Part shown: positions 41,735-52,200 of the stretch, in pieces
Layout: each line of letters opens with the position of its first letter
Numbering within the stretch: the stretch's first letter is position 1
DNA from: Culex pipiens pallens
Lineage: Eukaryota > Arthropoda > Insecta > Diptera > Culicidae
Direction: 5' to 3'
DNA: 64,000 nucleotides
Assembly: GCF_016801865.2 (NCBI RefSeq)
Contig: NC_068937.1
Location: 122,671,225-122,735,224 of the forward strand
Position numbers and translations under genes: made by a program
The notes under the pieces: model-generated
The model's input: only the letters and a program-made list of their open reading frames with translations
The model's database searches: none
Told to the model about the DNA's origin: nothing

Positions 41735-42333
41735 ATCGAGCCAAACATTTCATTAGGGCACAAAACCAAAACGTAAACATTCGGGATTATTCCACTATTC
41801 CATTCATTAGTACACTCTCTACATACCCTCCAAGATTCAGATTGATAGCAAACAATTTCCTATTGAAAAAAATCACAAACACAAAAGGGCACATAACAAT
41901 GTTCACTCCAAACTAGACAAAAAGTTCAATTGTGCCCTTTTCTTTTTCGTTAGTTTTTCGTAGTTGAGGAACTTTCTATGTTACAAAGTGAACTTTTCAT
42001 ACATTCTTAACACTAATTTACTTCAAAGCAAAGTTTGATTTACGTTTCACCAAGGATTTCTGCAGAAAAAAACTTCGTCAAAATACAATATTAAATACGG
42101 TCCCGCGGATTTTTTGTATATTATGAGTTTTATGGCGAAAATCAACATTAAATTAAGAAGCGTTCAAGCGGAGTTGAGGATAATGATGTGTTTTATCGTA
42201 TCATAAGTAAAAATACCATTAGTCAAGCTTTTTATTTAAATAGGAATTGAAACAAGTTGTCCACTTTTTGCATGCGATTTTCTCGAATCGCGGTTTTTGG
42301 TTTTGTGCCCTAATAAAATTTTTGGCTCGATAT
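41735..42333. mobile_element. About 600-bp MITE, TIR TATCGAGCCAAA
   Basis: Inverted ends extend for about 40 bp and include CATTAGGGCACAAAACCAAAA at the left (one base longer in places at the right). A diverged 32-bp direct repeat starting CGATCG flanks the element at about 41709-41740 and 42336-42367. No ORF. Confidence 0.65.
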
Positions 42334-43542
42334 AACGATCGAATGTGACCGGGAATGATCTTGCGAGATCGTTTATGTTTAAAACCCATTTAAAAAAATC
42401 AAGGGTTCAATCGAATCTAGCCGTCAGCGAGTACGGAGACATAATTCGATATTTTCACTTAAACCTAAATCCGAGTCTTAAATCTATTCCCTATTCTAAT
42501 GTTGAAACTTTTAAGAAGTTTACGCGAGTAAGTATTTAAAACTTGGAAGGCAATCCAGCAGAGTGCGCCAGAATTCAAACGCTATCAAAATGCACCATTT
42601 GTTTAAAAATTCGGTAGTTTTCAGTCAAACTGACAGCAACCGTCCAATAATTGGAATAACCTTGGATGTAAACAAACAGTGTATCCCGCATGCTCTAGGG
42701 TTCAGGTTGAGTGTGAATCGAGCTGTCAAATCTGCAACATGGAGGTAAACTTTCTGTGAAGTTTTCCATGGCACTACGAAAAGTTTAACTCCATGTTGCA
42801 CGCACACGCTCTCTCTTTTAATTTCTCGATAGAATAAGCTGCTTGTTTAAATCTAAGGTTACGGTCCTATTGAAAATTACTACGGATTTGTTCAACTTTT
42901 TAAATAAAATCAAAGTTTTAAAATATTTCCAAGCAAAATGTGCGCTTTTTTTAACACGCACGTGAACTTCAAGTACCTAAATTGGGCCCTGAAGCCCTAT
43001 GTTAATTTGTATGTACAACGGTAAAAAAAAAGAATTAAAAACCATTTCTAATCGCTTTTTTTCATTTTAATGCAAAAAAACAAAAAAATAAATAAATTTA
43101 CAAGACAATTTTTTTTTCAATGGATCAACAATGGTGCCCTTGGAGCGAGCTATCAAGTAGGACCTTTTCTGTCGAGAAGGGCCGCCATGTAAATTAAAAA
43201 AAAAATAATTAAAAATCAATTTTAAATCCTTTGCGGTCGTACAAAGGGCCATTGTACTCAGAAAAATAAGCTTTATCGTTGGGAACAATAATATCACAAA
43301 TTCAAGCCTAATTTTAGGGCCCAATTGCATAAAATTAGTCACAGAGAAAGCGCTTCCCTAACACGGACGTGAATTTCATATACCTTTAAAATATTACTTA
43401 TATTTATGAAGTGAAATTTATTTATGCGAAACAAATAATTTAATTTCCCGATAGTAACCAAACTACGTTATTCAACGCCAATTCGGTAAGGTTTACGGCA
43501 TAATTTCTTTAAAAACTAACTTAATCCACCTATGTGGTTGGA
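42334..43542. other. Gene-free stretch with repeat family A in reverse
   Basis: No gene is seen. About 42975-43335 is a reverse-orientation copy of the repeat at 34540-34792 and 36436-36510. Two copies of a dispersed motif (ACACGGACGTGAA-type) lie at about 42941-42979 and 43350-43385. Confidence 0.6.
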
Positions 43543-45742
43543 GCCTTCCTCACTCATTGCCAACAATGGCTGTACACAAATTTCATCTGATTTTTAGATC
43601 CGGCTTGCAAAAAGTAAATAAATCTCACTTAAGTGGCCATTTCTCGAGACAGGGTTGCCAGATCTTCAATGTTTTGGACTCGTTGAAAAGGTCTTTTGAT
43701 AACCTAACCAACGATGGGTCGGATGGTGGATCCGGACATAGTTTACATACATTTAAGTGAGGTCCGGCTTGCAAAAAGTACATCAATATCACTTAAGTGG
43801 CCATATCTCGAGACAGGGTTGCCAGATCTTCAATGTTTTGGACTCGTTGAAAAGGTCTTTTGATAACCTAACCAACGATGGGTCGGATGGTGGACCCGGA
43901 CATAGTTTACATACATTTAAGTGAGATCCGGCTTGCAAAAAGTACATAAATCTCACTTAAGTGGCCATATCTCGAGACAGGGTTGCCAGATCTTCAATGT
44001 TTAAGACTCGTTGGAAAGGTCTTTTGATAACCTAACCAACGATGGGTCGGATGGTGGATCCGGACATAGTTTACATACATTTAAGTGAGATCCGGCTTGC
44101 AAAAAGTACATAAATCTCACTTAAGTGGCCATTTCTCGAGACAGGGTTGCCAGATCTTCAATGTTTTGGACTCGTTGAAAAGGTCTTTTGATAACCTAAC
44201 CAACGATGGGTCGGATGGTGGACCCGGACATAGTTTACATACATTTAAGTGAGGTCCGGCTTGCAAAAAGTACATCAATATCACTTAAGTGGCCATATCT
44301 CGAGACAGGGTTGCCAGATCTTCAATGTTTTGGACTCAATGGAAAGGTCTTTTTATAACCTAACCAACGATGGGTCGGATGGTGGATCCGGACATAGTTT
44401 ACATACATTTAAGTGAGATCCGGCTTGCAAAAAGTACATAATTATCACTTAATTGGCCATATCTCGAGACAGGGTTGCCAGATCTTCAATGTTGTAAACT
44501 CGTTGGAAAGGTCTTTTGATAACCTAACCAACGATGGGTCGGATGGTGGATCCGAACATAGTTTACATACATTTAAGTGAGATCCGGCTTGCAAAAAGTA
44601 CATCAATATCACTTAAGTGGCCATATCTCGAGACAGGGTTGCCAGATCTTCAATGTTTTGGACTCGTTGAAAAGGTCTTTTGATAACCTAACCAACGATG
44701 GGTCGGATGGTGGATCCGAACATAGTTTACATACATTTAAGTGAGATCCGGCTTGCAAAAAGTACATAAATCTCACTTAAGTGGCCATATCTCGAGACAG
44801 GGTTGCCAGATCTTCAATGTTTAAGACTCGTTGGAAAGGTCTTTTGATAACCTAACCAACGATGGGTCGGATGGTGGATCCGGACATAGTTTACATACAT
44901 TTAAGTGAGATCCGGCTTGCAAAAAGTACATAAATCTCACTTAAGTGGCCATTTCTCGAGACAGGGTTGCCAGATCTTCAATGTTTTGGACTCGTTGAAA
45001 AGGTCTTTTGATAACCTAACCAACGATGGGTCGGATGGTGGACCCGGACATAGTTTACATACATTTAAGTGAGGTCCGGCTTGCAAAAAGTACATCAATA
45101 TCACTTAAGTGGCCATATCTCGAGACAGGGTTGCCAGATCTTCAATGTTTTGGACTCAATGGAAAGGTCTTTTTATAACCTAACCAACGATGGGTCGGAT
45201 GGTGGATCCGGACATAGTTTACATACATTTAAGTGAGATCCGGCTAGCAAAAAGTACATAAATATCACTTAAGTGGCCATTTCTCGAGACAGGGTTGCCA
45301 GATCTTCAATGTTTTGGACTCGTTGGAAAGGTCTTTTGATAACCTAACCAACGATGGGTCGGATGATAGACCCGGACATAGTTTACATACATTTAAATTA
45401 GATCCGGATATTTGTGAAAACACATTTTTATACATAACTTTTGAACTACTAATCGAAACATCAATCTGTATAAAACTCGATCTATGGGACCCTAAACCAA
45501 GTCGAATGCAACAGGTTCGGTTCAAATCGGTTCAGCCAGTGCCGAGAAACATGAGCTAGTTTGTTGGTCACATACATACATACACACACACATACACACA
45601 CACATACACACACACATACACACAGACATTTGTTCAGTTTTCGATTCTGAGTCGATATGTATACATGAAGGTGGGTCTACGACGTTTTTATACGAAGTTC
45701 ATTTTTAGAGCAGGATTATAGCCTTACCTCAGTGAGGAAGGC
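43543..45742. mobile_element. 2.2-kb non-autonomous element, TIR GCCTTCCTCACT, carrying a tandem array
   Basis: GCCTTCCTCACT at 43543-43554 is exactly inverted at 45731-45742. Between the ends are a 164-bp tandem array (43601-45404), a unique region (45405-45560) and a CACATA microsatellite (about 45571-45625). No transposase is seen. The flanking duplication is not evident. Confidence 0.65.
43601..45404. repeat. 164-bp tandem repeat, 11 units, with higher-order structure
   Basis: Units start with CGGCTTGCAAAAAGTA at 43601 and every 164 bp after that (43765, 43929, up to 45241), with no length change in any unit. A truncated twelfth unit starts at 45405. Diagnostic variants show a five-unit higher-order period (820 bp): units 3-5 (43929-44420) are identical to units 8-10 (44749-45240), and units 2 and 7 differ by only about two bases. 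Confidence 0.95.
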
Positions 45743-46673
45743 AAAAAAACGGACGTTTAATTTCTTAAACTTTTTTTAAAAAAAATTTTTAACAAAGATA
45801 CAAATATATCTTTTTGTAATTGTAATTTATTTGGTAACGATATCCAGTTAGTTTACACTTTTGTATCAGGGCAAGGAATTTTTTAATAGCAGTGCTGTTA
45901 AGAAGTTCGAGGCTGTCATGCACACGAACCAAGTGCGTCATTTTCAATTTGATTTGCCGCAGACCTCTTGCTTTGAACATAGACCGGGTGGGGTGAGGAG
46001 AGCAACAAGCAAGTCTTCCTCAAGTACTGAACTAGACGGTAGTCAACGTTCTGTTCTAGCTCAAACATGGGAACGTTTCCGGTTAAGCATTTGTCCTCTG
46101 TTGCGGTCCCAAGATCAAGGAACCGGTAGGAAATAGTCTGATTTGGAGAGTTGAAGGCAAGAGACCAAAATCGAAAAAAAATACCGAAAAGCACATGACT
46201 CATGTTTCGGCAAATTTCGCACTAAAAAACACTAAATTCAACCCAATTCCACCGGAAGTCTCCTCCCATCGCCCTAAATAACCGTTTGCCACCCGGAAGT
46301 ACGTACCAATTTGCTGATCCGAGTGAATTTGAGCACTTTTTCCGGCTCCCGTTAGAAAAATGTTGCCGAAATCCGAGAAAACTCTTTCCTTTTTTTTTTC
46401 TCTCCTGCTCCACACACAATGACAGAAGCAGTCAAGTCAAGGCTCACTGATGCAAAACATTCGCGTGTGGGCGATTCTGGTTGGGGGGAGGGAGAGAGCG
46501 CACGATTTGTGAAGAAAAGAGACAAAATGTTGACAAGCTGTCAAAGAGGCACAGCGCTATCGCGGTGGAGAGAAAAGAACATCGCAAGAGAGTGGAAGCG
46601 TGGGTTTAGGGCACTCAGCGGGAACTCATTTTGGTGTTGAGAGGTACACACACGCTAAAATGGAATAGTTGTA
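45743..46673. other. Gene-free stretch
   Basis: Open frames on both strands overlap around 45861-46203, but neither has a recognisable domain or splice signals. No call is made. Confidence 0.5.
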
Positions 46674-46806
46674 TTAGGTTTTACAGCGTGACGTCACGAG
46701 CGCACACGCACACACATTTTTACTTAGACACACGTGCAAAAAATGTAAACAGTGCAGCCGAACTGTCAAATTTCTAACCTAAAAATCGAGTCGGCGTAAA
46801 ACCTAA
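46674..46806. mobile_element. 133-bp MITE, TIR TTAGGTTTTAC
   Basis: Perfect 11-bp inverted repeats at 46674-46684 and 46796-46806 flank a core with CA repeats and a GTGACGTCAC palindrome at about 46688-46697. Confidence 0.65.
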
Positions 46807-47236
46807 TTTTGGGTGAAAAACGACGATGTTTCGGATGATCTACACGGAGAAACGGCATTACACTTTTTGTAGTTCGATTTTACACCGCTGACAAACCGTC
46901 TAAAACCGGTTTTCAATTCGAATTCTTAAACATATGGTACGTTCGTTTGAAGAACCGGTCACTGAGTGACAAACACATTCTATTTTTCATATTTTCAATT
47001 TATTTTTTTGGCATTCCCAGATATATCTGGCAACCCTGCTTATATCAGAGCAGTTGTTTTAGAGCTGATTTGCAATCACCTTAGTTGTTTTATGACTGAT
47101 TAGCTGGTGGATGCTGTTTAGCAGCTAATTTAAGATTTGTTACTTGGGTAGCGCGAGCTTCTTAAAAAAACAATTTTACAGCTCTGCATGAGTGCAGCAC
47201 TCAGTGCGGAACTTGCCCTTAATCGAACGTACCAAA

Positions 47237-47516
47237 GGGAGCGTTCTTTTATTACGTAACGCAAAATTTTGGATTTTTGACCCCCCCCCCCTTTGTAACA
47301 AATCGTAACAGATGAGCCATCCCCCCTACCCCCCTGTAGCGCGTAACGCAAGGTCTTTTTGCAAATTTTTATGAGTGCTTATATGAAAATTTTGCGTTAC
47401 GTAACAGAATTTTTCAGCACACCCCCCCCCCTCCCCCAATTTTCGTAACATTTCGTAACAGACACCGACACCCCCTCCCCCCCCCTAACTGCGTTACGTA
47501 ATAAAAGAACGCTCCC
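47237..47516. mobile_element. 280-bp MITE, TIR GGGAGCGTTCTTTTATTACG
   Basis: Inverted ends of 26 bp, near-perfect. The core contains several long C tracts (up to 13) and repeated TTACGTAAC or GCGTAACGC palindromes. Flanks are A-rich (AAA on both sides), so the duplication is unclear. Confidence 0.8.
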
Positions 47517-48381
47517 AAAAGAGTTCTGGCGTTTTTTTGAAAAGGTCAAATAAACCAAATTTCCAGTTTTTGCTTTTTGGGTGTTTTCGAAACCGCCTTG
47601 AGTCAGGGATATTAAAAAAAACCCAAACTGAAAATTGGGTTTATAGCCTACTGCCTACTAAGATAGTTTTTATGATGATAATATTTTTTTGAAAATTATC
47701 AGTAGGCAGTGCCCATCATGTGAATGTCAATTAAATTATGAAAATTTGGAGAAAGGCACTATCTCTGCCTATATTGAACCAAAACTGATACTTTTTTATG
47801 GAACTTGTTCAGAAAATTGTTCTCCATAATGTGACTGACTCTAAAATGGCGAAATGTAAGATGGCGACGGACGAAGACAGTCCAATTAGCTTTTTCTTTA
47901 TCGAATAAATTATTTTATAGTATACTATATATTGGGTAATAAACAGCTTATTAATTAAATAATCCATGTTTTGCATTGTTTAATGCTCAAATTCGTATCC
48001 GGGCAATGTGTTGCTGTATTTTCATAACAAGTTTTTCAAAGAAAAGATTTACTTTCGGTCGTTTCGGGGTTTCCAGTTTGGATTTTGAGGTAATTTCAAA
48101 GAAAGCTAGAAATCTGAAAATTCTGGTTCGAATTTTTTTTAGTGGAGGTCAAATATTGGTCAAATATAGTTGGTTAGAGTCTCCAAGGCATATTCATAAG
48201 AAATTTGAGTGATATCATTATGAATGCACCAATTTTCTGTGACTTTTTTGAACAAATATCCCATAAAATCGAAAAATAATCTTCAAAAAAAAGATGCTCT
48301 AGACCCCCCGACGAAATATTTCGGTATACCCCGCAAAATGTCGTGAAAGAGCCCTTCTTTCACGGTGCCAAATATCAGACA
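47517..48381. other. Gene-free stretch
   Basis: AT-rich sequence with a possible short inverted duplication around TACTGCCTACT (about 47648) and AGTAGGCAGT (about 47700). No gene is recognised. Confidence 0.5.
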
Positions 48382-49332
48382 TAGGGGCAGGGGGGGCAGA
48401 ATGGCCCGCCTAAGTAAAATGCGCCAAAAACCATAGAAAAACATGAAAACTTACGAATTCAGTGTAGTAGGCTTATGCTTTGGGATGTTCCCTTCAATGT
48501 TGTATACTTGGTTGATTAAATTTTTTAGCTTAAAACTATTTTTGAGCCACTTTAAAAAAAAAAGTTTTTTCGACTACTTTTCCAGGGTGCGGGGCAGAAT
48601 GGGCCACCCTGCGGGGCAGAATGGGCCACCTTAGAAAACAATCCATTTCGTCTAATACAACGTTGAAGGGAGATAACAAATGACTTAAGGTACCTTTCTA
48701 ACATAGTTTCCATGAAGTTAGACCACTTTAATAAAAATAGTCACTTACCAAAACAAACATTTTTGAAAATAGTGTTAATATGTTGAAAAAGGACACTATT
48801 TTTACAAATAATCATCAAAACAACTAAAAAATCAACTAATGTTGCATTTAACGTTATTTGTGAAGCTACCAGGAGTGAAATAATCCATTTAATCCAAATT
48901 TCATAACTTTTGATTGTTTTTATAAGGCAGGATAAGGGTGGTCCATTCTGCCCTCAAGTGGATTTTAATTTAACACTTCCACCACCAAGCCTCTAAATGA
49001 TTTTAAGGTTCCGTTGTTGTTTGTATACCTTGGTAGTAACATCTAGTAACGTTATAAGCATTGAGCAAACTTTTTCAAACAATCCAACTTTTCAGAAAGC
49101 TTATTTAAAAACCTCGAAATAAACAACATTTCCGTGGTTTTTCTAATAAATTTACATTTTTGCTCATAATTCGAAAAAAAAAATGAATTCAAACGTCGTT
49201 TTTGGTATGGTAATGTCATTTGACATCCTTTATAAGACCCTTGCCTTACAATTGGTCTAAATCCATTCTAAAGCCCAAAACCAAGGGTGGCCCATTCTGT
49301 CCCCCTGGTCCATTCTGCCCCCCCTGCCCCTA
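48382..49332. mobile_element. 951-bp non-autonomous element, TIR TAGGGGCAGGGGGGGCAGAA
   Basis: Inverted ends at 48382-48404 and 49310-49332. Internal copies of GGGGCAGAATGGGCCACC lie near 48590-48632 and reverse copies near 48940 and 49286. No ORF. Confidence 0.7.
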
Positions 49333-49443
49333 CCGAATGTTTTTATCTTTGAGGTCTCGAAAAAATACACCGTGTTAGCTTTACAGGTCAGCTGCGGAAA
49401 GACACCGAATATGTATTTAAATAAGTTAATATGTAATTGTAAA

Positions 49444-49632
49444 CTACCAGTTATTTTGGAAAATATACATTTCTAGTTTTGTAGCGAGTGAAGAAGAGGT
49501 GCTTGCTTTGATCACTTCGCTCACAGAACCGGTGCCGGGTTCAACACCCTCCTGCGTCTCAATAGTCGGGTCATAGGTCATTCCAGAAGTAGGAGTAGTC
49601 TCCTTGGAGTAGATACAGACGAAATAGCACAA
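49444..49632 (-). CDS. Possible terminal exon, Ser/Thr/Glu-rich
   Basis: The open frame ends TSSSLATKLEMYIFQNNW and is rich in Thr, Ser, Glu and Pro (PTSGMTYDPTIETQEG). Base composition is markedly more GC than the flanks, as in real exons here. An AG lies before GAGACTACTCC near 49604, but the tract is poor. It could be a 3' exon of a gene on the minus strand, even an alternative one for the gene at 50649-52181. Evidence is thin. Confidence 0.2.
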   Translation of the reverse strand: MCYFVCIYSKETTPTSGMTYDPTIETQEGVEPGTGSVSEVIKASTSSSLATKLEMYIFQNNW

Positions 49633-50648
49633 TCACACATGCAAATTGCTTCTTTGTTGATATTTTAAATGGGATTAACGAAAAATAAAACCACATATAG
49701 TTTAAAAACTAAGTTTATTTGATATATTTTTGATGTTTTTTGTCATTTTACACTTTTTTTTTGGGTTTACTTCAAAGTTTTTCTTTTGTTCTTTACTTTA
49801 ATGTCTATGTTTTCACCGAACTTCGCTCACATCAATTTTATGTTAAAATGATTATGATTGTGATAATTCTACAACTACACCAAACTCTTCATTCTTTTTT
49901 ATGTTGTGTGTTTGCATTCAATTTTCATAGATCGATCTGTTTCCAATATTGTTTATGGTTTGTGTGGGAGTTGTTCGCTTACTAAAACTAAGATACGTTT
50001 GCTTTCATTTGCCACAACTAGCCTATATCTGCAAGATGGGTCACCGTAGTTGCTCAGGGAAGATCTACTTTCGCTTTTGAGCAAGGATCTTTTTTCTTCT
50101 TATTGCAATTTATTTACCTTTCTTTTTAATTGTTTTCCGATTATGCTTCTTAACCCAAAAGGTACTAACAACAAATCTCATATGAATTTAACCGTTACAA
50201 ACTAAAATTGTAGATTTAAATGAGAGCAATTCTCCACGAAACCTCGAGATATCGTTTTCTTACTTGGTGTTAAACCTTTTTTTTGTAAGGACGAACGAAC
50301 CAAGTTTTATCAACCGATTTCGGAGAGAATTGCTAAAGAGTGGATTTTTGGAGATTTGTAAAAAAGATTTCAGAGCGACGCGGTTTTGCCGGATATTTTT
50401 AAAATACACATTTTTGCTTTATTTGTAATCGGTCGAAGAACGCGCGTTCGGTTCTTCTTTATACCACCCCGCTTTTTTATGGTGTGCTGGACTTACAAAA
50501 CATTAAAAAGTAGTGTTTTTTTAAGGTGCGCCCTCACAGCATTCGGGAGTTGCGGAAAAAATGCAACACTTGCATCGAAATAAAGGGTGTGGTGGGGGGC
50601 AAATTAAAAGAAGAGAGAGAGTAAAATTACAATACAAAATGGGTCACT
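49633..50648. other. AT-rich region, probable 3' UTR of the CVIM gene
   Basis: Lies directly downstream (minus strand) of the stop at 50649. A minus-strand AATAAA is present near 50422-50417. No other feature is recognised. Confidence 0.45.
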
Positions 50649-52181
50649 TTACATGATGACACAACGCCGCTGCTTGTCGGTGACGTCTTTGACCTCGACC
50701 GAGTCCTCTTTGGCCTCTTCGGCGGTGGAGGCATCTTCGCTGGCGGGGACGTCGGTTTGGCCTTCCTTGATCGTGGTGCTGGATTCCTCCGGTTTCTGCT
50801 CGGTCTTGTCGGCGGTTTCCGCTGCCGGTTCGACTTCCATTTTGTTGTCAGCGGCGGCTCCACCGGAGATGTTGGCCGTGGTCGTGGTGGCTTCAGCCGT
50901 GACGACCTTGCCGACGAGGTCCTCCTCGGTTTCGAAGCTGCGTTTGGCGACGGGCGTGCTGGCGTGGAGTCGGACCCGGGAGAAGCGGTTCTTCAGCATG
51001 GTGACCGGGCTGGCGACGATTCCGAGGAAGCCGCTAAAGTCGAGCCGGGTGCGTTTGGGGCTGTCGGTGTGTTCCTTAACGTCCAGCGCGTCGGAGGTCG
51101 ATTCCGGGGTCATGGCCTTGCGCTTGCGGGACGAGCCGGCGGGGGTGCGCAGGCTGTCGTTGTGGATCTCCGAACCGACGGTGACGTTCAAGCTGGACGA
51201 GGAGTCGTTCAGATCGGCTGTCGGCTTGCGGTACGAGAACTGAATATCGGTCAGGGGACGCGTCGAGCGACGGCCGGAAATGGCGCGCAGTGGCCGGTTG
51301 AAGTCAACCGCCGGGGAGGATTCGTTCGACTCAGCGTGCTGTCCCTCGCTGACGGTGCTCAGGTTGACCACAGTGCTAGCGTTGGCTACGGCCACCGCTT
51401 CCTGTGCCACCCGGAAGGGACTGATTCGAGCCCGGGTTGGGGGGCCTCCCTTCAGCAGCTTGGACTTTCCACCGGTGCGGGGTGGCATTGGCGAATCCTC
51501 GTACTCGGACGGTTCCACAACCAGCGACTCCATCTCGTCTCCTTCGGCGGTGAACCCTTTGAGGGTCTTCTCTCCGACCAACGAGTTGTCCACCTTCTTT
51601 TTTGCGGGTTCCGGCGCGGCTTCCTTAACCTCCTTTGCAGCAGAAGCGGCAGGCTTCTTCGGCGAAACCGTCTCCGGCGTCTTGACCTGCTCCACCGGGA
51701 TGCTCTTCTGCGGAGTCGCTCTCGGGCTAGCCTTCGGGCTGGCCTTGGTCTCCTTGCGCGGAGATTCCTTCACCGCCTCCTCGTGCTTGCCGTTCGTGTC
51801 CTTGCCATTGGTGACTTCCTTCTTCTCAGCGGTGGCCTTCGCTGGCGACGCCACCTTTTCGTCGCTAACCAGATCGACGATGGCCACGACGGGTGCGGAC
51901 TGCGGCGTAGCCGGTGTGACCGTCACGGTTGGTTGAGTTGGTGCCGGGCTGGCTTTGCCCGAAGAAGCCGCCGGGCTGGACTTGCCACTGGAGGAACCCT
52001 TCAGCGAGAGCTTGTTCCCTGATGAAGATTTATTGCTGGTGCTGTTGCCGTTGGTGGGCGGAGTTGGGGTGGCGCTGGCCGGAGCCGCCGGTGGGGTGGC
52101 CACCAGATTTTGGTACACCTGTGGTGTACGGCGACCGGACGGAGCGGCTGCCGGTTGGCTCGACTGGACCTGCAGTGACAT
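50649..52181 (-). CDS. Low-complexity Ser/Pro/Ala/Lys-rich protein with C-terminal CaaX box (CVIM)
   Basis: 510 aa in one coding exon. The N-terminal half is disordered and made of Ser, Pro, Ala, Thr and Lys. The middle has short conserved-looking motifs (RARISPFRVAQE and RRSTRPLTDIQFSYRKPT) and basic clusters SSRKRKAM and SPKRTRL that look like nuclear localisation signals. The last four residues are CVIM after KQRRC, a good farnesylation/geranylgeranylation site with a basic lead. Nuclear signals plus a CaaX box recall nuclear-envelope proteins such as lamins and Drosophila kugelkern, but I cannot confirm homology. The ATG at 52181 follows a 5' UTR acceptor (CCATCAG, exon from 52200), with TAA in frame just upstream. 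Codon use is strongly GC-biased, unlike the flanks. Confidence 0.82.
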   Translation of the reverse strand: MSLQVQSSQPAAAPSGRRTPQVYQNLVATPPAAPASATPTPPTNGNSTSNKSSSGNKLSLKGSSSGKSSPAASSGKASPAPTQPTVTVTPATPQSAPVVAIVDLVSDEKVASPAKATAEKKEVTNGKDTNGKHEEAVKESPRKETKASPKASPRATPQKSIPVEQVKTPETVSPKKPAASAAKEVKEAAPEPAKKKVDNSLVGEKTLKGFTAEGDEMESLVVEPSEYEDSPMPPRTGGKSKLLKGGPPTRARISPFRVAQEAVAVANASTVVNLSTVSEGQHAESNESSPAVDFNRPLRAISGRRSTRPLTDIQFSYRKPTADLNDSSSSLNVTVGSEIHNDSLRTPAGSSRKRKAMTPESTSDALDVKEHTDSPKRTRLDFSGFLGIVASPVTMLKNRFSRVRLHASTPVAKRSFETEEDLVGKVVTAEATTTTANISGGAAADNKMEVEPAAETADKTEQKPEESSTTIKEGQTDVPASEDASTAEEAKEDSVEVKDVTDKQRRCVIM

Positions 52182-52200
52182 GGCGTGTGCGTGTTTTTAG

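Noticed and set aside
43601..45404. Could the regular array be a CRISPR array?
   Set aside because: Units are 164 bp head-to-tail repeats without unique spacers, and this is a eukaryotic genome.
45861..46203. Overlapping open frames on both strands
   Set aside because: No homology, no splice signals and no codon bias on either strand.
50757..52022. Plus-strand open frame of 421 codons
   Set aside because: Shadow of the GC-rich CVIM gene on the minus strand. Composition is low complexity, and it lacks start context.
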